Shown here: positions 43,656 through 51,323 of the stretch, in pieces
How positions within the stretch are numbered: the stretch's first letter is position 1
How the letters are laid out: every line of letters starts with the position of its first letter
From: Bacteroidetes bacterium GWF2_38_335
Lineage (GTDB): Bacteria; Bacteroidota; Bacteroidia; Bacteroidales; GWF2-38-335
Length of the DNA: 64,000 nucleotides
Direction: 5' to 3'
Assembly (NCBI GenBank): GCA_001769535.1
Contig: MEOH01000002.1
Location: 1-64,000 of the forward strand
The notes under the pieces: generated by a model
What the model was told of the DNA's origin: nothing
Database searches by the model: none
The model's input: the letters and a program-made list of their open reading frames with translations, nothing else
Position numbers and translations under genes: made by a program

Positions 43656-44468
43656 ATGAAAAAGATGAACTTAAAAAATCTGTTAACAGTAATTGTACTG
43701 ATCGCTTTTCTGGCATCCATGACAACAGGATGTAAAAAGAAAGATGAACCTGCACCACTGATTCCGGGCATCGAAACTTTTAAAATCAATTTTGATGATT
43801 TTGGAACTGCCAGTGATACTACATCCAAAGGAACAAAAGATGTAATGTCATACCAGAATTGGGGTCATTCGTTTGCCAACGTTGCCATTTGGAATATAAT
43901 TATTACCGTTGGATTAGCTGTTCCCGTTGCTTCTTTTGCCGAGGCATTCAATCATGAAGCTGTATATGACTCTGGTGATGAAACATGGACATGGACATAT
44001 AATTTCAATGCAGGTGGTTTGCACACTGCAGAACTTACAGGCTATATGACCGGTGACAGTGTTAACTGGGAAATGCGCATAGATGATTTCTTATGGTATT
44101 ATGGAAAATCCCATGAAAACAGAACCGGTGGATATTGGATTCTTAATGAAAGCAAATTAGTTCCTACTGCATTATTAAAAATTGCCTGGTCAAATGATGG
44201 AAGTGGTAACGCAAGCATTTCCTACACCAACATTGCTCCTTCAACAAGCACACATTATGCTGAACATGGTGGTTATATCTGGTACGGGGCAACCTCAGAA
44301 ACTGATTTCAACAGGTTCTATAATATCTACAACAAAGGTCAGGACAATCTCATCGAAATCGAGTGGAACTTTGCCAACCACAATGGTCACGTAAAAGATT
44401 CTGCCAAATTTGGTGATGAAAACTGGCACTGCTGGGACACAAATCTTCTGGACGTAACGTGCGATTAA
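43656..44468 (+). CDS. Putative lipoprotein of unknown function
   Basis: 270 residues from the ATG at 43656 (MKKMNLKNLLTVIVLIAFLAS). The lipobox is TTGC (Cys about 26), followed by KKKDEP. ATGs at 43632 and earlier would only add a charged leader. The mature domain is rich in Trp and aromatic residues (DETWTWTYNFNAGG, WEMRIDDFLWYYGKSHENRTGGYW, GQDNLIEIEWNF), a beta-sandwich look. No enzyme motif. A strong terminator follows 16 nt after the stop. It stands alone between the Nudix gene and the convergent mqnD. Confidence 0.75.
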   Translation: MKKMNLKNLLTVIVLIAFLASMTTGCKKKDEPAPLIPGIETFKINFDDFGTASDTTSKGTKDVMSYQNWGHSFANVAIWNIIITVGLAVPVASFAEAFNHEAVYDSGDETWTWTYNFNAGGLHTAELTGYMTGDSVNWEMRIDDFLWYYGKSHENRTGGYWILNESKLVPTALLKIAWSNDGSGNASISYTNIAPSTSTHYAEHGGYIWYGATSETDFNRFYNIYNKGQDNLIEIEWNFANHNGHVKDSAKFGDENWHCWDTNLLDVTCD

Positions 44469-44483
44469 CAATACAATTCAATG

Positions 44484-44514
44484 AAAAACCCGGGGTCAAT
44501 GATTCCGGGTTTTT
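44484..44514 (+). terminator. Terminator of the lipoprotein gene
   Basis: 10-bp stem AAAAACCCGG/CCGGGTTTTT around an 11-nt loop, followed by more T. Confidence 0.9.
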
Positions 44515-44556
44515 TTATACCTAAAACAAGACAGGGGTTATAATCGGTAAGTAATA

Positions 44557-45387
44557 TTATTTTACAAACACATCCTCAGGGATGTGATCGGTCAATTTGT
44601 GCTGATAGGCTTTTTCGAATAAGGTCTGAATGGCCTTTTTTCCAGTCTCCCCAAGATTTTCAGAATATTCATTCACATATAAACCAATGTGTTTTTCAAT
44701 AACTTCATCATCCAGTTCCTGTGCATTTTTTCTAATAAAATCAGCCACAACGGATGGATTTTTTTTCGCATAGAGAATGCTGTTTCTAACCATCCCATCA
44801 ATATTACCGGCCAAATCATCAGAAATGGTTCTTCTTACAGCAATGCAGCCAAGCGGCAGAGGCATTTTCATTTCCTGCTCCCAATATTCGCCCATATCCC
44901 GGATTTTCCTGAGACCTTTTTTCTCAAAAGTAAATCTTGATTCATGGATAATAAGACCAGCGTCTGCTTCTTTATCGAGCACCACTTCTTCAATATCAGA
45001 AAACAGGTATTCTTTTTTATTTATTGCTTTCGGATAGGCCATAGACATCAACAGGTTAGCCGTTGTTCTGAAACCGGGTATTGCTATTTTCAGATCATCT
45101 ACCTCATCCGGATATATTTTATAGCGGCTTATAAGCAACGGTCCGTTATTTTTCCCAAGAGCGGCACCGGCATTAAGTATTCTGTACCTATCACTGACAA
45201 AAACATAAGCAAAAAAACTGAGTTTGGTAACGTCAGGTAATCCCTGTCCTGCCCGTTTATTTAGCTCTTCCACATCGGCCATTTGCAGTTCAAAATCGAG
45301 ATTTCCACAATCAATTCTTTTATGAATCAATGCCTCAAAAATATAGGTGTCATTTGGACAAGGTGATATGGCCAGTTGAAGCTTCAT
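44557..45387 (-). CDS. mqnD: 1,4-dihydroxy-6-naphthoate synthase
   Basis: 276 residues. MqnD acts in the futalosine route to menaquinone, converting cyclic dehypoxanthine futalosine to 1,4-dihydroxy-6-naphthoate. The family start is LQLAISPCPNDTYIFEALIH. Other landmarks are KLSFFAYVFVSDRYRILNAGAALGKNNGPLLIS, IAIPGFRTTANLLM, DAGLIIHESRFTFE and MPLPLGCIAVRRTI. It begins one base after the stop of mqnB, so the two are one operon. MqnA and MqnC are not in the window. Confidence 0.95.
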   Translation of the reverse strand: MKLQLAISPCPNDTYIFEALIHKRIDCGNLDFELQMADVEELNKRAGQGLPDVTKLSFFAYVFVSDRYRILNAGAALGKNNGPLLISRYKIYPDEVDDLKIAIPGFRTTANLLMSMAYPKAINKKEYLFSDIEEVVLDKEADAGLIIHESRFTFEKKGLRKIRDMGEYWEQEMKMPLPLGCIAVRRTISDDLAGNIDGMVRNSILYAKKNPSVVADFIRKNAQELDDEVIEKHIGLYVNEYSENLGETGKKAIQTLFEKAYQHKLTDHIPEDVFVK

Positions 45388-45388
45388 T

Positions 45389-46060
45389 TCAGTTGATTTC
45401 GTTTAATAATTCAATGATCTTATCAGTTAGGTCGCGAACCGCAGCTTCTGTTTTCCAGTTTTTTATATTTCTTGGCTCAACAAAATTCGAGATTGCCCTG
45501 ATCTGAAGGTATTTGATTTTTTCAGAAGCACAGACCAGTGCAAGAGCGGCACCCTCCATTGTTTCCACATCAGGATTGAATCTGTTTTTCAGGAAATTTA
45601 TCCTGTCACTATTACCACTGGCTGTATTTACGGTGATGCCTTTTGCTTCGGGCACATCTGATAAATCTGTTATAAATTGATTTTTAATGCTGTTTCCAGT
45701 GTATGGAAATGAATTTTCATTAAGATATTTCAATTCAAATAAATCCTTAAACTGTCCATTATCATCAATTCCCAAATCGGCAAAGCAATCTTCGGTAACC
45801 TGGACAACTGCTCCGGGCACAAAACGGCTTGTGAAAGAACCGGCTATTCCGAACTGAACAACCAGATCAAAATTGTTTTTTAAAAACAGTTTTGTGAGTT
45901 TATAGGCAGTAGAGGCTGAGCCTATTCCGGAACATGTATAGTAAACCATATTTCCATTGACTTTTCCTCTGAGCAAGTCCTTTTCAAAAGCATTCAGACC
46001 AAGTTTTGAAATTAGCAGCTTACTTTCGTTATCTGTTGCCGAGATCAGTAAAATATCCAC
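45389..46060 (-). CDS. mqnB: Futalosine hydrolase
   Basis: 223 residues starting at GTG 46060 (MDILLISATDNESK). It splits futalosine to dehypoxanthine futalosine and hypoxanthine, the step before MqnC. It has the nucleoside-phosphorylase/hydrolase fold: VYYTCSGIGSASTAYKLTKLF, DLVVQFGIAGSFTSRFVPGAVVQV, VTVNTASGNSDR and the catalytic VETMEGAALALVCAS with the Met-Glu pair. A TATCTTTG -7 box (46072-46079) lies just before the start, implying a very short leader. Upstream is a repeat-rich intergenic stretch. Confidence 0.93.
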   Translation of the reverse strand: MDILLISATDNESKLLISKLGLNAFEKDLLRGKVNGNMVYYTCSGIGSASTAYKLTKLFLKNNFDLVVQFGIAGSFTSRFVPGAVVQVTEDCFADLGIDDNGQFKDLFELKYLNENSFPYTGNSIKNQFITDLSDVPEAKGITVNTASGNSDRINFLKNRFNPDVETMEGAALALVCASEKIKYLQIRAISNFVEPRNIKNWKTEAAVRDLTDKIIELLNEIN

Positions 46061-46084
46061 TTTTTTTCTTTCAAAGATAGGGAA

Positions 46085-46515
46085 AAAAGTTAAAAGTCCG
46101 TAAAGTCGAAAGTCCTACAAGTCGGTTAATTCGAATGGCTATTATAAAATATTTTGATTTTTAGTGCTAATGAGATTTTTTGATTTTTGACTTTATGGAC
46201 TTACCTTTTAATAAATTTTTCATTCATTTCCGCCGGAAGTGGATTTTTTGTTCTAATGTCCTCTTGGCCGGCGGTTTGTCTGATCTGACCCTTAAACCCC
46301 GGCTTGAAAGCCGGGGCTGAATTGAGCTGGCCATGCAGGCCGTGTGCTTTTCGGGATTTAAAGGGTTGGTTCCGACTTCTGACTTCGGTCTTCCGACTTC
46401 TAACTTCGGTCTTCCGGCTTCCGACTCCAAACACCAGCTCCCTTCACTTATAACTTATAATCCATAACTCATAACTTATAATTCATAATTCATAACTCAT
46501 AACCTATAAACCATG
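46085..46515. repeat. Intergenic repeat cluster (46061-46609), no gene
   Basis: From left to right: tandem AAAGTC-type units (46088-46124); a 45-bp element with 7-bp inverted ends CCGCCGG/CCGGCGG (46230-46274); the hairpin ACCCCGGCTTGAAAGCCGGGG (about 46296-46317); a GGCC.TGCAGGCC palindrome near 46330; tandem TTCCGACTTC units (46370-46430); and degenerate CATAACTTATAA units (46444-46512). The small ORFs here are low-complexity by-products of these repeats and are not supported. Confidence 0.8.
46230..46274. repeat. 45-bp element, copy 1, with 7-bp terminal inverted repeats
   Basis: Begins CCGCCGGAAG and ends CTTGGCCGGCGG. The interior TTTTTT/TTCTAATGT is shared with the copy at 47732-47776. 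Flanking TTTTTAATAA and TTCATTT are shared as well. Confidence 0.75.
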
Positions 46516-46532
46516 CAGTAACAAGATTATTG

Positions 46533-46564
46533 TTTGTTATTTTATAAAATATTCTGTACATTTG
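46533..46564 (+). promoter_or_regulatory. Promoter of the LamG protein gene
   Basis: TTTG (46533-46536), 20 nt, TACATTTG (46557-46564). Transcription from here rules out a TTG start at 46562 and supports the ATG at 46610. Confidence 0.85.
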
Positions 46565-46609
46565 AATTGTCAATTATATATATCTAAACTTAAAAACCCA
46601 TTCCTGAAA

Positions 46610-47644
46610 ATGAAAACAAAATTTACGTTTCTTTTTTTTCTATCGATGATTGTTTTATGCCATCAGGTCAATTCTCAGATTGTAACAGAAAATCTTGTTG
46701 GATATTGGCCTTTTAATGGTAATGCTAATGATGAAAGCGGAATTGGAAACAACGGTACAATAATTGGCGCATCACTTACCAGTGACAGATTTGGAAATCC
46801 AAACAGCGCTTATTTGTTTGATGGTTCTGACGATAAAATTACCTGTGGAACAGATAACATGTCGGTTACAAATCAGGTTTCAGTTTCGGCCTGGATTAAA
46901 ACAACATCAGGAGATGTACCTACCATTTTTTCAAAGTATTACTTCTCAGATGATAAAGGATACAATTTAAGATTACAGGCTTTAGGAGATGCTGTTATGG
47001 AAGGTCGAGATCTTAGCGGGGGTTTTATTTCATCCGGAACGAATGAAGTTTCTTTGTTTGACGGACAATGGCACCATCTTGTAGGAATAGTAAATAATGA
47101 TCTTTGGACAATATATGTTGATGGAAATCTGGCAAATTCCTTCGACACAGAACATTCTTCTGTTGCATTGGATAATCCGGGAATTATTTCAATTGGCGCC
47201 TTATCAGTACCAAGTTCAGGTAATTACAGATATTTCAACGGAGTAATCGATGATATTGCTGTTTACAACCGGGTTCTTACAAATCATGAAATCCTGCAAT
47301 TATATGCTGAAAATAATTGTGTAATTTATGACAGTATCGCAGTTACCGATACGTTAATTATTGATGTTGAAATATCCATAGATTTTCCATATGTCAACAC
47401 TATAAAAATTTACCCCAATCCTGCTCGCGATTTTATAATAATTGACAACGGTGATTTCAGTCTGATTGAAAATTATTCAGTAAAAATTGAAACTGTTACA
47501 GGTGAAATAGTTTTTGAAAGCATTATAACTCAACCTGAATACCAAATTAACATCAACGATTTTGGTGCTTATGGAACATATTTTGTCAAAATATTTAATG
47601 AAGAAGGGACAATGGTGCACACAAGAAAACTAATATTGATGTAA
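46610..47644 (+). CDS. T9SS-secreted LamG (concanavalin-like) protein
   Basis: 344 residues from the ATG at 46610 (MKTKFTFLFFLSMIVL). The signal peptide (1-22) is followed by a LamG-like jelly-roll domain (about 25-235): LVGYWPFNGNANDESGIGNNGTI, SVSAWIKTT, DGQWHHLVGIV and GVIDDIAVYNRVLTNHEI, a carbohydrate- or matrix-binding fold in other secreted proteins. A type A sorting domain ends it (KIYPNPARDFIIID, GTYFVKIF, TRKLILM). It is flanked on both sides by palindromic repeat clusters. The ligand is unknown. Confidence 0.9.
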   Translation: MKTKFTFLFFLSMIVLCHQVNSQIVTENLVGYWPFNGNANDESGIGNNGTIIGASLTSDRFGNPNSAYLFDGSDDKITCGTDNMSVTNQVSVSAWIKTTSGDVPTIFSKYYFSDDKGYNLRLQALGDAVMEGRDLSGGFISSGTNEVSLFDGQWHHLVGIVNNDLWTIYVDGNLANSFDTEHSSVALDNPGIISIGALSVPSSGNYRYFNGVIDDIAVYNRVLTNHEILQLYAENNCVIYDSIAVTDTLIIDVEISIDFPYVNTIKIYPNPARDFIIIDNGDFSLIENYSVKIETVTGEIVFESIITQPEYQININDFGAYGTYFVKIFNEEGTMVHTRKLILM

Positions 47645-47705
47645 GGTCCGGGTTGACTTTACCACCTGTTTTTTTTTGATATTATTGAATGGCTTTTAAA
47701 ATATA

Positions 47706-47998
47706 TTTTTAATAATCTTCCTCGTTCATTTCCGCCGGAAGGGGGTTTTTCCTTCTAATGTGTTCTTGGCCGGCGGGCCCCCAGGCAATTGCCCGGGGCT
47801 ACCATAATATAAGCCCTCCAGGCTTATTATTAAAACCCCGGCTTGACAGCCGGGGCTATTATTGTTACGGCCCTTCAGGCCTGGATTGCGGAAGCTAAAA
47901 CATCATCGACTTGATGGACTTTCAACTTTACGAACCTTACGAACTTTACGAACATTCGACTTTACAGACTTTCAACTTTACGAACTTTATGAACTTAA
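47706..47998. repeat. Intergenic palindrome cluster before fabD (47645-48041)
   Basis: Contains the second 45-bp element (47732-47776), then a run of GC-rich hairpins: GGCCCCCAGG...CCCGGGGC (47777-47800), AGCCCTCCAGGCT (about 47811-47824), ACCCCGGCTTGACAGCCGGGG (about 47834-47855) and GGCCCTTCAGGCC (about 47869-47882). Tandem GACTTTACGAAC-like units follow (47925-47998). No gene is supported; fabD starts at 48042. Confidence 0.8.
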
Positions 47999-48010
47999 AA
48001 AACAATTTAC

Positions 48011-48018
48011 TACCTTTG
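48011..48018 (+). promoter_or_regulatory. -7 element TACCTTTG of fabD
   Basis: Perfect TAnnTTTG about 24 nt before the fabD ATG. It lies inside the upstream open frame, showing that the longer ORF start at 47862 is not used. Confidence 0.7.
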
Positions 48019-48041
48019 TCAAAATTTTAAAAAATCGCACT

Positions 48042-48917
48042 ATGAAAGCATACGTATTTCCCGGACAGGGAGCTCAGTTTGTAGGAATGGGAAAAGATTT
48101 ATATGACAATTCCCCTCTCGCTAAAGAACTGTTTGAAAAAGCAAACGAAATTCTTGGATTCAGAATTACCGACCTTATGTTTGCCGGTACCGATGAAGAC
48201 CTGAAACAGACCAAGGTTACCCAACCCGCAATCTTTCTTCATTCTGTAATATTGGCCAAAACACTTGGTGAGAACTTTAAACCCCAGATGGTTGCCGGTC
48301 ACTCATTGGGTGAATTCTCGGCGCTTGTTGCTGCCGGAGCACTTTCTTTCGAAGATGGTTTGAAACTTGTTTCAAAACGCGCACAGGCAATGCAGAAAGC
48401 ATGCGAAGCAACTCCTTCGACCATGGCTGCAATCCTTGGCATTGACGATGAAGTTGTGATTAAAGCCTGCGCTGAGATTGATGAGGTAGTGGTTCCCGCA
48501 AACTTTAACAGTCCGGGCCAACTTGTAATCTCCGGATCACACAAAGGAATCGATATGGCTATCGAAAAATTAACTGCACTTGGTGCAAAGAGAGCCATGA
48601 AACTTCCTGTGGGCGGCGCATTCCATTCTCCGCTGATGGAACCCGCAAAAGTTGAGCTTGCTCAGGCAATAAACTCCACACATTTCAACAAACCGTTATG
48701 TCCTGTTTACCAGAACGTAAGTGCTGCCCCATTCACAGATCCCGAACAAATTAAACAAAACCTGATTTCACAGCTTACTGCTCCGGTTAAATGGACCCAG
48801 ACTGTTGTCAGGATGATAGCAGACGGAGCTTCTGATTTTACAGAAGTTGGTCCGGGCAAAGTACTACAGGGACTTATTAAAAAAGTCAATAAGGATATAC
48901 CTGCTGTTTCAGCATAA
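48042..48917 (+). CDS. fabD: Malonyl-CoA:ACP transacylase
   Basis: 291 residues from the ATG at 48042 (MKAYVFPGQGAQFVGMG). It moves malonyl from CoA to acyl carrier protein for fatty acid synthesis. Family landmarks: FPGQGAQFVGMG, TDEDLKQTKVTQPAIF, the nucleophile in VAGHSLGEFSALVAAG (GHSLG), SKRAQAMQKA with the carboxylate-binding Arg, and the second catalytic His in GGAFHSPLM. The frame is open 180 nt further upstream, but that stretch is repeat DNA and lies before the promoter. A terminator follows 24 nt after the stop. Confidence 0.96.
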   Translation: MKAYVFPGQGAQFVGMGKDLYDNSPLAKELFEKANEILGFRITDLMFAGTDEDLKQTKVTQPAIFLHSVILAKTLGENFKPQMVAGHSLGEFSALVAAGALSFEDGLKLVSKRAQAMQKACEATPSTMAAILGIDDEVVIKACAEIDEVVVPANFNSPGQLVISGSHKGIDMAIEKLTALGAKRAMKLPVGGAFHSPLMEPAKVELAQAINSTHFNKPLCPVYQNVSAAPFTDPEQIKQNLISQLTAPVKWTQTVVRMIADGASDFTEVGPGKVLQGLIKKVNKDIPAVSA

Positions 48918-48941
48918 CATTAAATAATAATATGAGATGAG

Positions 48942-48966
48942 AAAGCCGGGAAAACCGGCTTTTTTT
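48942..48966. terminator. Terminator between fabD and the MFS gene
   Basis: 8-bp stem AAAGCCGG/CCGGCTTT, loop GAAAA, T-run after it; it ends just inside the last codons of the convergent MFS gene. Confidence 0.88.
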
Positions 48967-50131
48967 ATTTTGGCATGTCCTTTTCACTTTCAGGCAATGC
49001 CATGGCGAATGGAATTGCAATCAAGGCAGCAAGAGCAGCAAAAATAAAGGTATTCTGTAATCCAAACAAATCTGATGATAACCCGATCATTAACACAGTC
49101 ATTGATCCGGTAACAAAGTTAATGGTCATAAACATTGAGTTCATAAATACCGGATAATATGACTTAATGCTCAGCACGTATGCCATTAGAACTGGTGTAA
49201 TAGAAAAAACAATGAACCCTAAAACTGCTAAAATAATTATTGAAAATATGGAGTTGCCCATATATAAAAAGAACAACATGAAAAGTGGCGAAAGAACAGT
49301 AATATAAACTATCATGCGTTTTCTGCTGATAAAATCAGAAATAATTCCGGAAAGCAATGCCCCTGCCATTCCTCCGAATTCCAAAACTGTTAGCGATACC
49401 AAAGCCAGTCCATAATCATTTTGAACATGTTTCACATATACCGGCAAATAGGTTGTTAGTCCGGATGCCAGTATAGCCCTGAAAAAAGACAATCCCAAAA
49501 TCAATCCAAATACATTCTTGTTCCTTTTATATGCAGCATACATTTTTTTGTACGACGGTTTGATGGCATTTTGAGTAACCGGAACATCCCTTAAAAGCCA
49601 AAGCAGAAAAAGTGATGTTACTATACCAAAAGGCATGATGCGCCAAATACCTTCAAATGAATAAGCACTGATAATTCCCAACACAACCATTGGTCCGATA
49701 GCACGTGCTGCCTCTCCTCCCACCATGTGCATGCTCATTCCCAACCCCGGATTTTTTCCGGATACATTTTTCATCATAACCGGAGCCGGAACATGATAAA
49801 AAGCCGAATTTACCCCAACCACAAACAAAATGAGAACAAGCAACCAGTAAGATGAAACCAGTCCGATAATACTCATCAGGATTGCAGCAACGGCCGGAGC
49901 AAAAATCACAAAATATCTGGCATGGGGTTTGTTGGCAATTACACTGATAAACGGACTGAAAAAAAGAGGAATTTGCACAATGAACTGGAGAAATCCGGCA
50001 GAAAAGTAAGAAATCTGAAGTTTTTCAATCAGTTTGGGAAGCAACGGCGCAAGGATTGCTGTATAGAAGTCATGAGAAAAATGCGTGACAGTCAATACAA
50101 TAACCTTTGATATTTTTAATTTATCGTTCAT
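48965..50131 (-). CDS. MFS transporter (fosmidomycin-resistance-like)
   Basis: 388 residues from the ATG at 50131 (MNDKLKISKVIVLTVTHF). The frame stays open to 50287, but that part encodes PPPTPPRRG from a palindromic repeat and is not gene-like. About twelve membrane helices, a charged loop in the middle (KKMYAAYKRNKN) and the first-helix phrase THFSHDFYTAILAPLLPKLIEKL resemble Fsr-type major facilitator proteins. The substrate is unknown. It is convergent with fabD, sharing the terminator region, and divergent from the Cys-rich protein across a repeat-filled gap. Confidence 0.88.
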   Translation of the reverse strand: MNDKLKISKVIVLTVTHFSHDFYTAILAPLLPKLIEKLQISYFSAGFLQFIVQIPLFFSPFISVIANKPHARYFVIFAPAVAAILMSIIGLVSSYWLLVLILFVVGVNSAFYHVPAPVMMKNVSGKNPGLGMSMHMVGGEAARAIGPMVVLGIISAYSFEGIWRIMPFGIVTSLFLLWLLRDVPVTQNAIKPSYKKMYAAYKRNKNVFGLILGLSFFRAILASGLTTYLPVYVKHVQNDYGLALVSLTVLEFGGMAGALLSGIISDFISRKRMIVYITVLSPLFMLFFLYMGNSIFSIIILAVLGFIVFSITPVLMAYVLSIKSYYPVFMNSMFMTINFVTGSMTVLMIGLSSDLFGLQNTFIFAALAALIAIPFAMALPESEKDMPK

Positions 50132-50160
50132 TTCAGGATTGCAAAGATAGGAATTTGTTA

Positions 50161-50325
50161 TGAGGTATGATGGATGATGGATGATATACACAATTGTGGG
50201 CGAAACAACTCCCCGCCTTGGAGGGGTTGGGGGAGGGTAGTTAAGATGGATAATGCATGACGTGGAGTATTCAACATTCGACTTCATACCTCATACATCA
50301 TACCTCATACATCATCATGTATTTC
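50161..50325. repeat. Repeat-filled gap (50132-50373): tandem and palindromic modules
   Basis: TGGATGATGGATGAT-type tandem units near 50161-50187, a palindromic module around ACTCCCCGCCTTGGAGGGGT (50207-50227) followed by TGGGGGAGGG, and CATACCTCATACATCATACC units (50284-50322). Confidence 0.75.
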
Positions 50326-50373
50326 TGCAAACAATTTTGAGAAAAACCCGTATAAACAAAAAAAATAAGAAAA

Positions 50374-51135
50374 ATGAAGATTTTTACTGTCATAATTGGT
50401 CTTTTTATTTGCATGTTAACGCATGCACAGGCAGTTGAACAAGAAGAAGAAATCAATATAGGGGAAGTCAATCAGACTAAAACAGAACTGTCGGATCCCT
50501 ATTGTTCTGACGGGTGCGCCGAAGCATGTGTCGAGGTATGTTGCAGCGAAGGAGGCATTTTTGTGATTGGTGCTCTGGTAATCCACCATGAAGATTTAAT
50601 GGACAGCCGTGAGGAACTCCCAATGGTTTTATCCGCCGATATCATGCCCCATTTTTCCTTTAGTCCGCCCAACGGCAGTTTTTCAATGATGCCCAGGGTA
50701 AGGGGTTCATGGGGAGTGCTTTCAACAGATTTGAAAATGAATTACCTGAATGAATTCCATGATTTTTCTGCCGAAAGTCAAATGACCATCCACTGGCAAA
50801 TGGTTGTCAGTACCTGGATCGAAAAACAAGCAAACATCAGGTTTGGGACAGGTTTACTCTACGACCATTTTGAAGCAGTCAGTTACAATGAACACTATCT
50901 GGCATTCGAATTGTATTTACACGATTTTAATTATAAAATCTCGCTTGACGGCCGCTATTGCGCCAATTATTATGACTTAAGTGATGTTTATTCCGAAGTT
51001 AATTTTGGCTTCAGTTATAAAATTATGGAATCACCCAATAGCTTCGGATATGTTACCTTTGGCGCCCTGTACCAGAAAATTTATGAAAAAGAAGTGGCCG
51101 GCATTCAACTTGGATTGACATTTAATGTCCATTAA
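50374..51135 (+). CDS. Secreted protein with Cys-rich segment and beta-barrel-like domain
   Basis: 253 residues. Signal peptide 1-18 (ending THAQA). A short acidic stretch is followed by a Cys cluster, YCSDGCAEACVEVCCSEGG (about 47-66): six Cys in about 18 residues, which could bind a metal or form disulfides. The remaining ~180 residues alternate in a beta-barrel-like pattern (GSFSMMPRVRGSWGVLSTDLKMNYL, LAFELYLHDFNYKISLDGRYC, GYVTFGALYQKIYEKEVAGIQLGLTFNVH) and end in a strand with an aromatic/hydrophobic finish, as in outer-membrane proteins. No family recognised with certainty. Confidence 0.7.
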   Translation: MKIFTVIIGLFICMLTHAQAVEQEEEINIGEVNQTKTELSDPYCSDGCAEACVEVCCSEGGIFVIGALVIHHEDLMDSREELPMVLSADIMPHFSFSPPNGSFSMMPRVRGSWGVLSTDLKMNYLNEFHDFSAESQMTIHWQMVVSTWIEKQANIRFGTGLLYDHFEAVSYNEHYLAFELYLHDFNYKISLDGRYCANYYDLSDVYSEVNFGFSYKIMESPNSFGYVTFGALYQKIYEKEVAGIQLGLTFNVH

Positions 51136-51280
51136 GGTTTTTAATTCCACAATTTATTATTCTGAAATTCATTAGTTTGAATGAATAATTAATATTCGGT
51201 GGCATTTAAGTTGAATTTACCTAAGTCTTTATCATCCATAATATTAACATCCCTTCGTTTATATCTTAATAAAACCGGTA

Positions 51281-51311
51281 TTGATTGCAACTAAGTGCTA
51301 TTATAAATTTG
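51281..51311 (+). promoter_or_regulatory. Promoter of the SirB1-like gene
   Basis: TTG (51281-51283), 20 nt, TAAATTTG (51304-51311). It leaves a leader of only about 6 nt before the ATG at 51324. Confidence 0.65.
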
Positions 51312-51323
51312 TAAAAAAAATTT

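Noticed and set aside
46201-46434. Leftward 77-codon open frame
   Set aside because: Its residues (TEVRSRKTEVRSR...) are translated palindromes and tandem repeats; no start signal, no homology style.
47862-48041. 60-codon upstream extension of fabD
   Set aside because: It consists of tandem GACTTTACGAAC repeats and precedes the -7 box at 48011; the FabD fold starts at 48042.
50132-50287. 52-residue N-terminal extension of the MFS transporter
   Set aside because: It translates a palindromic repeat and tandem units; the ATG at 50131 starts the first membrane helix in the normal place.
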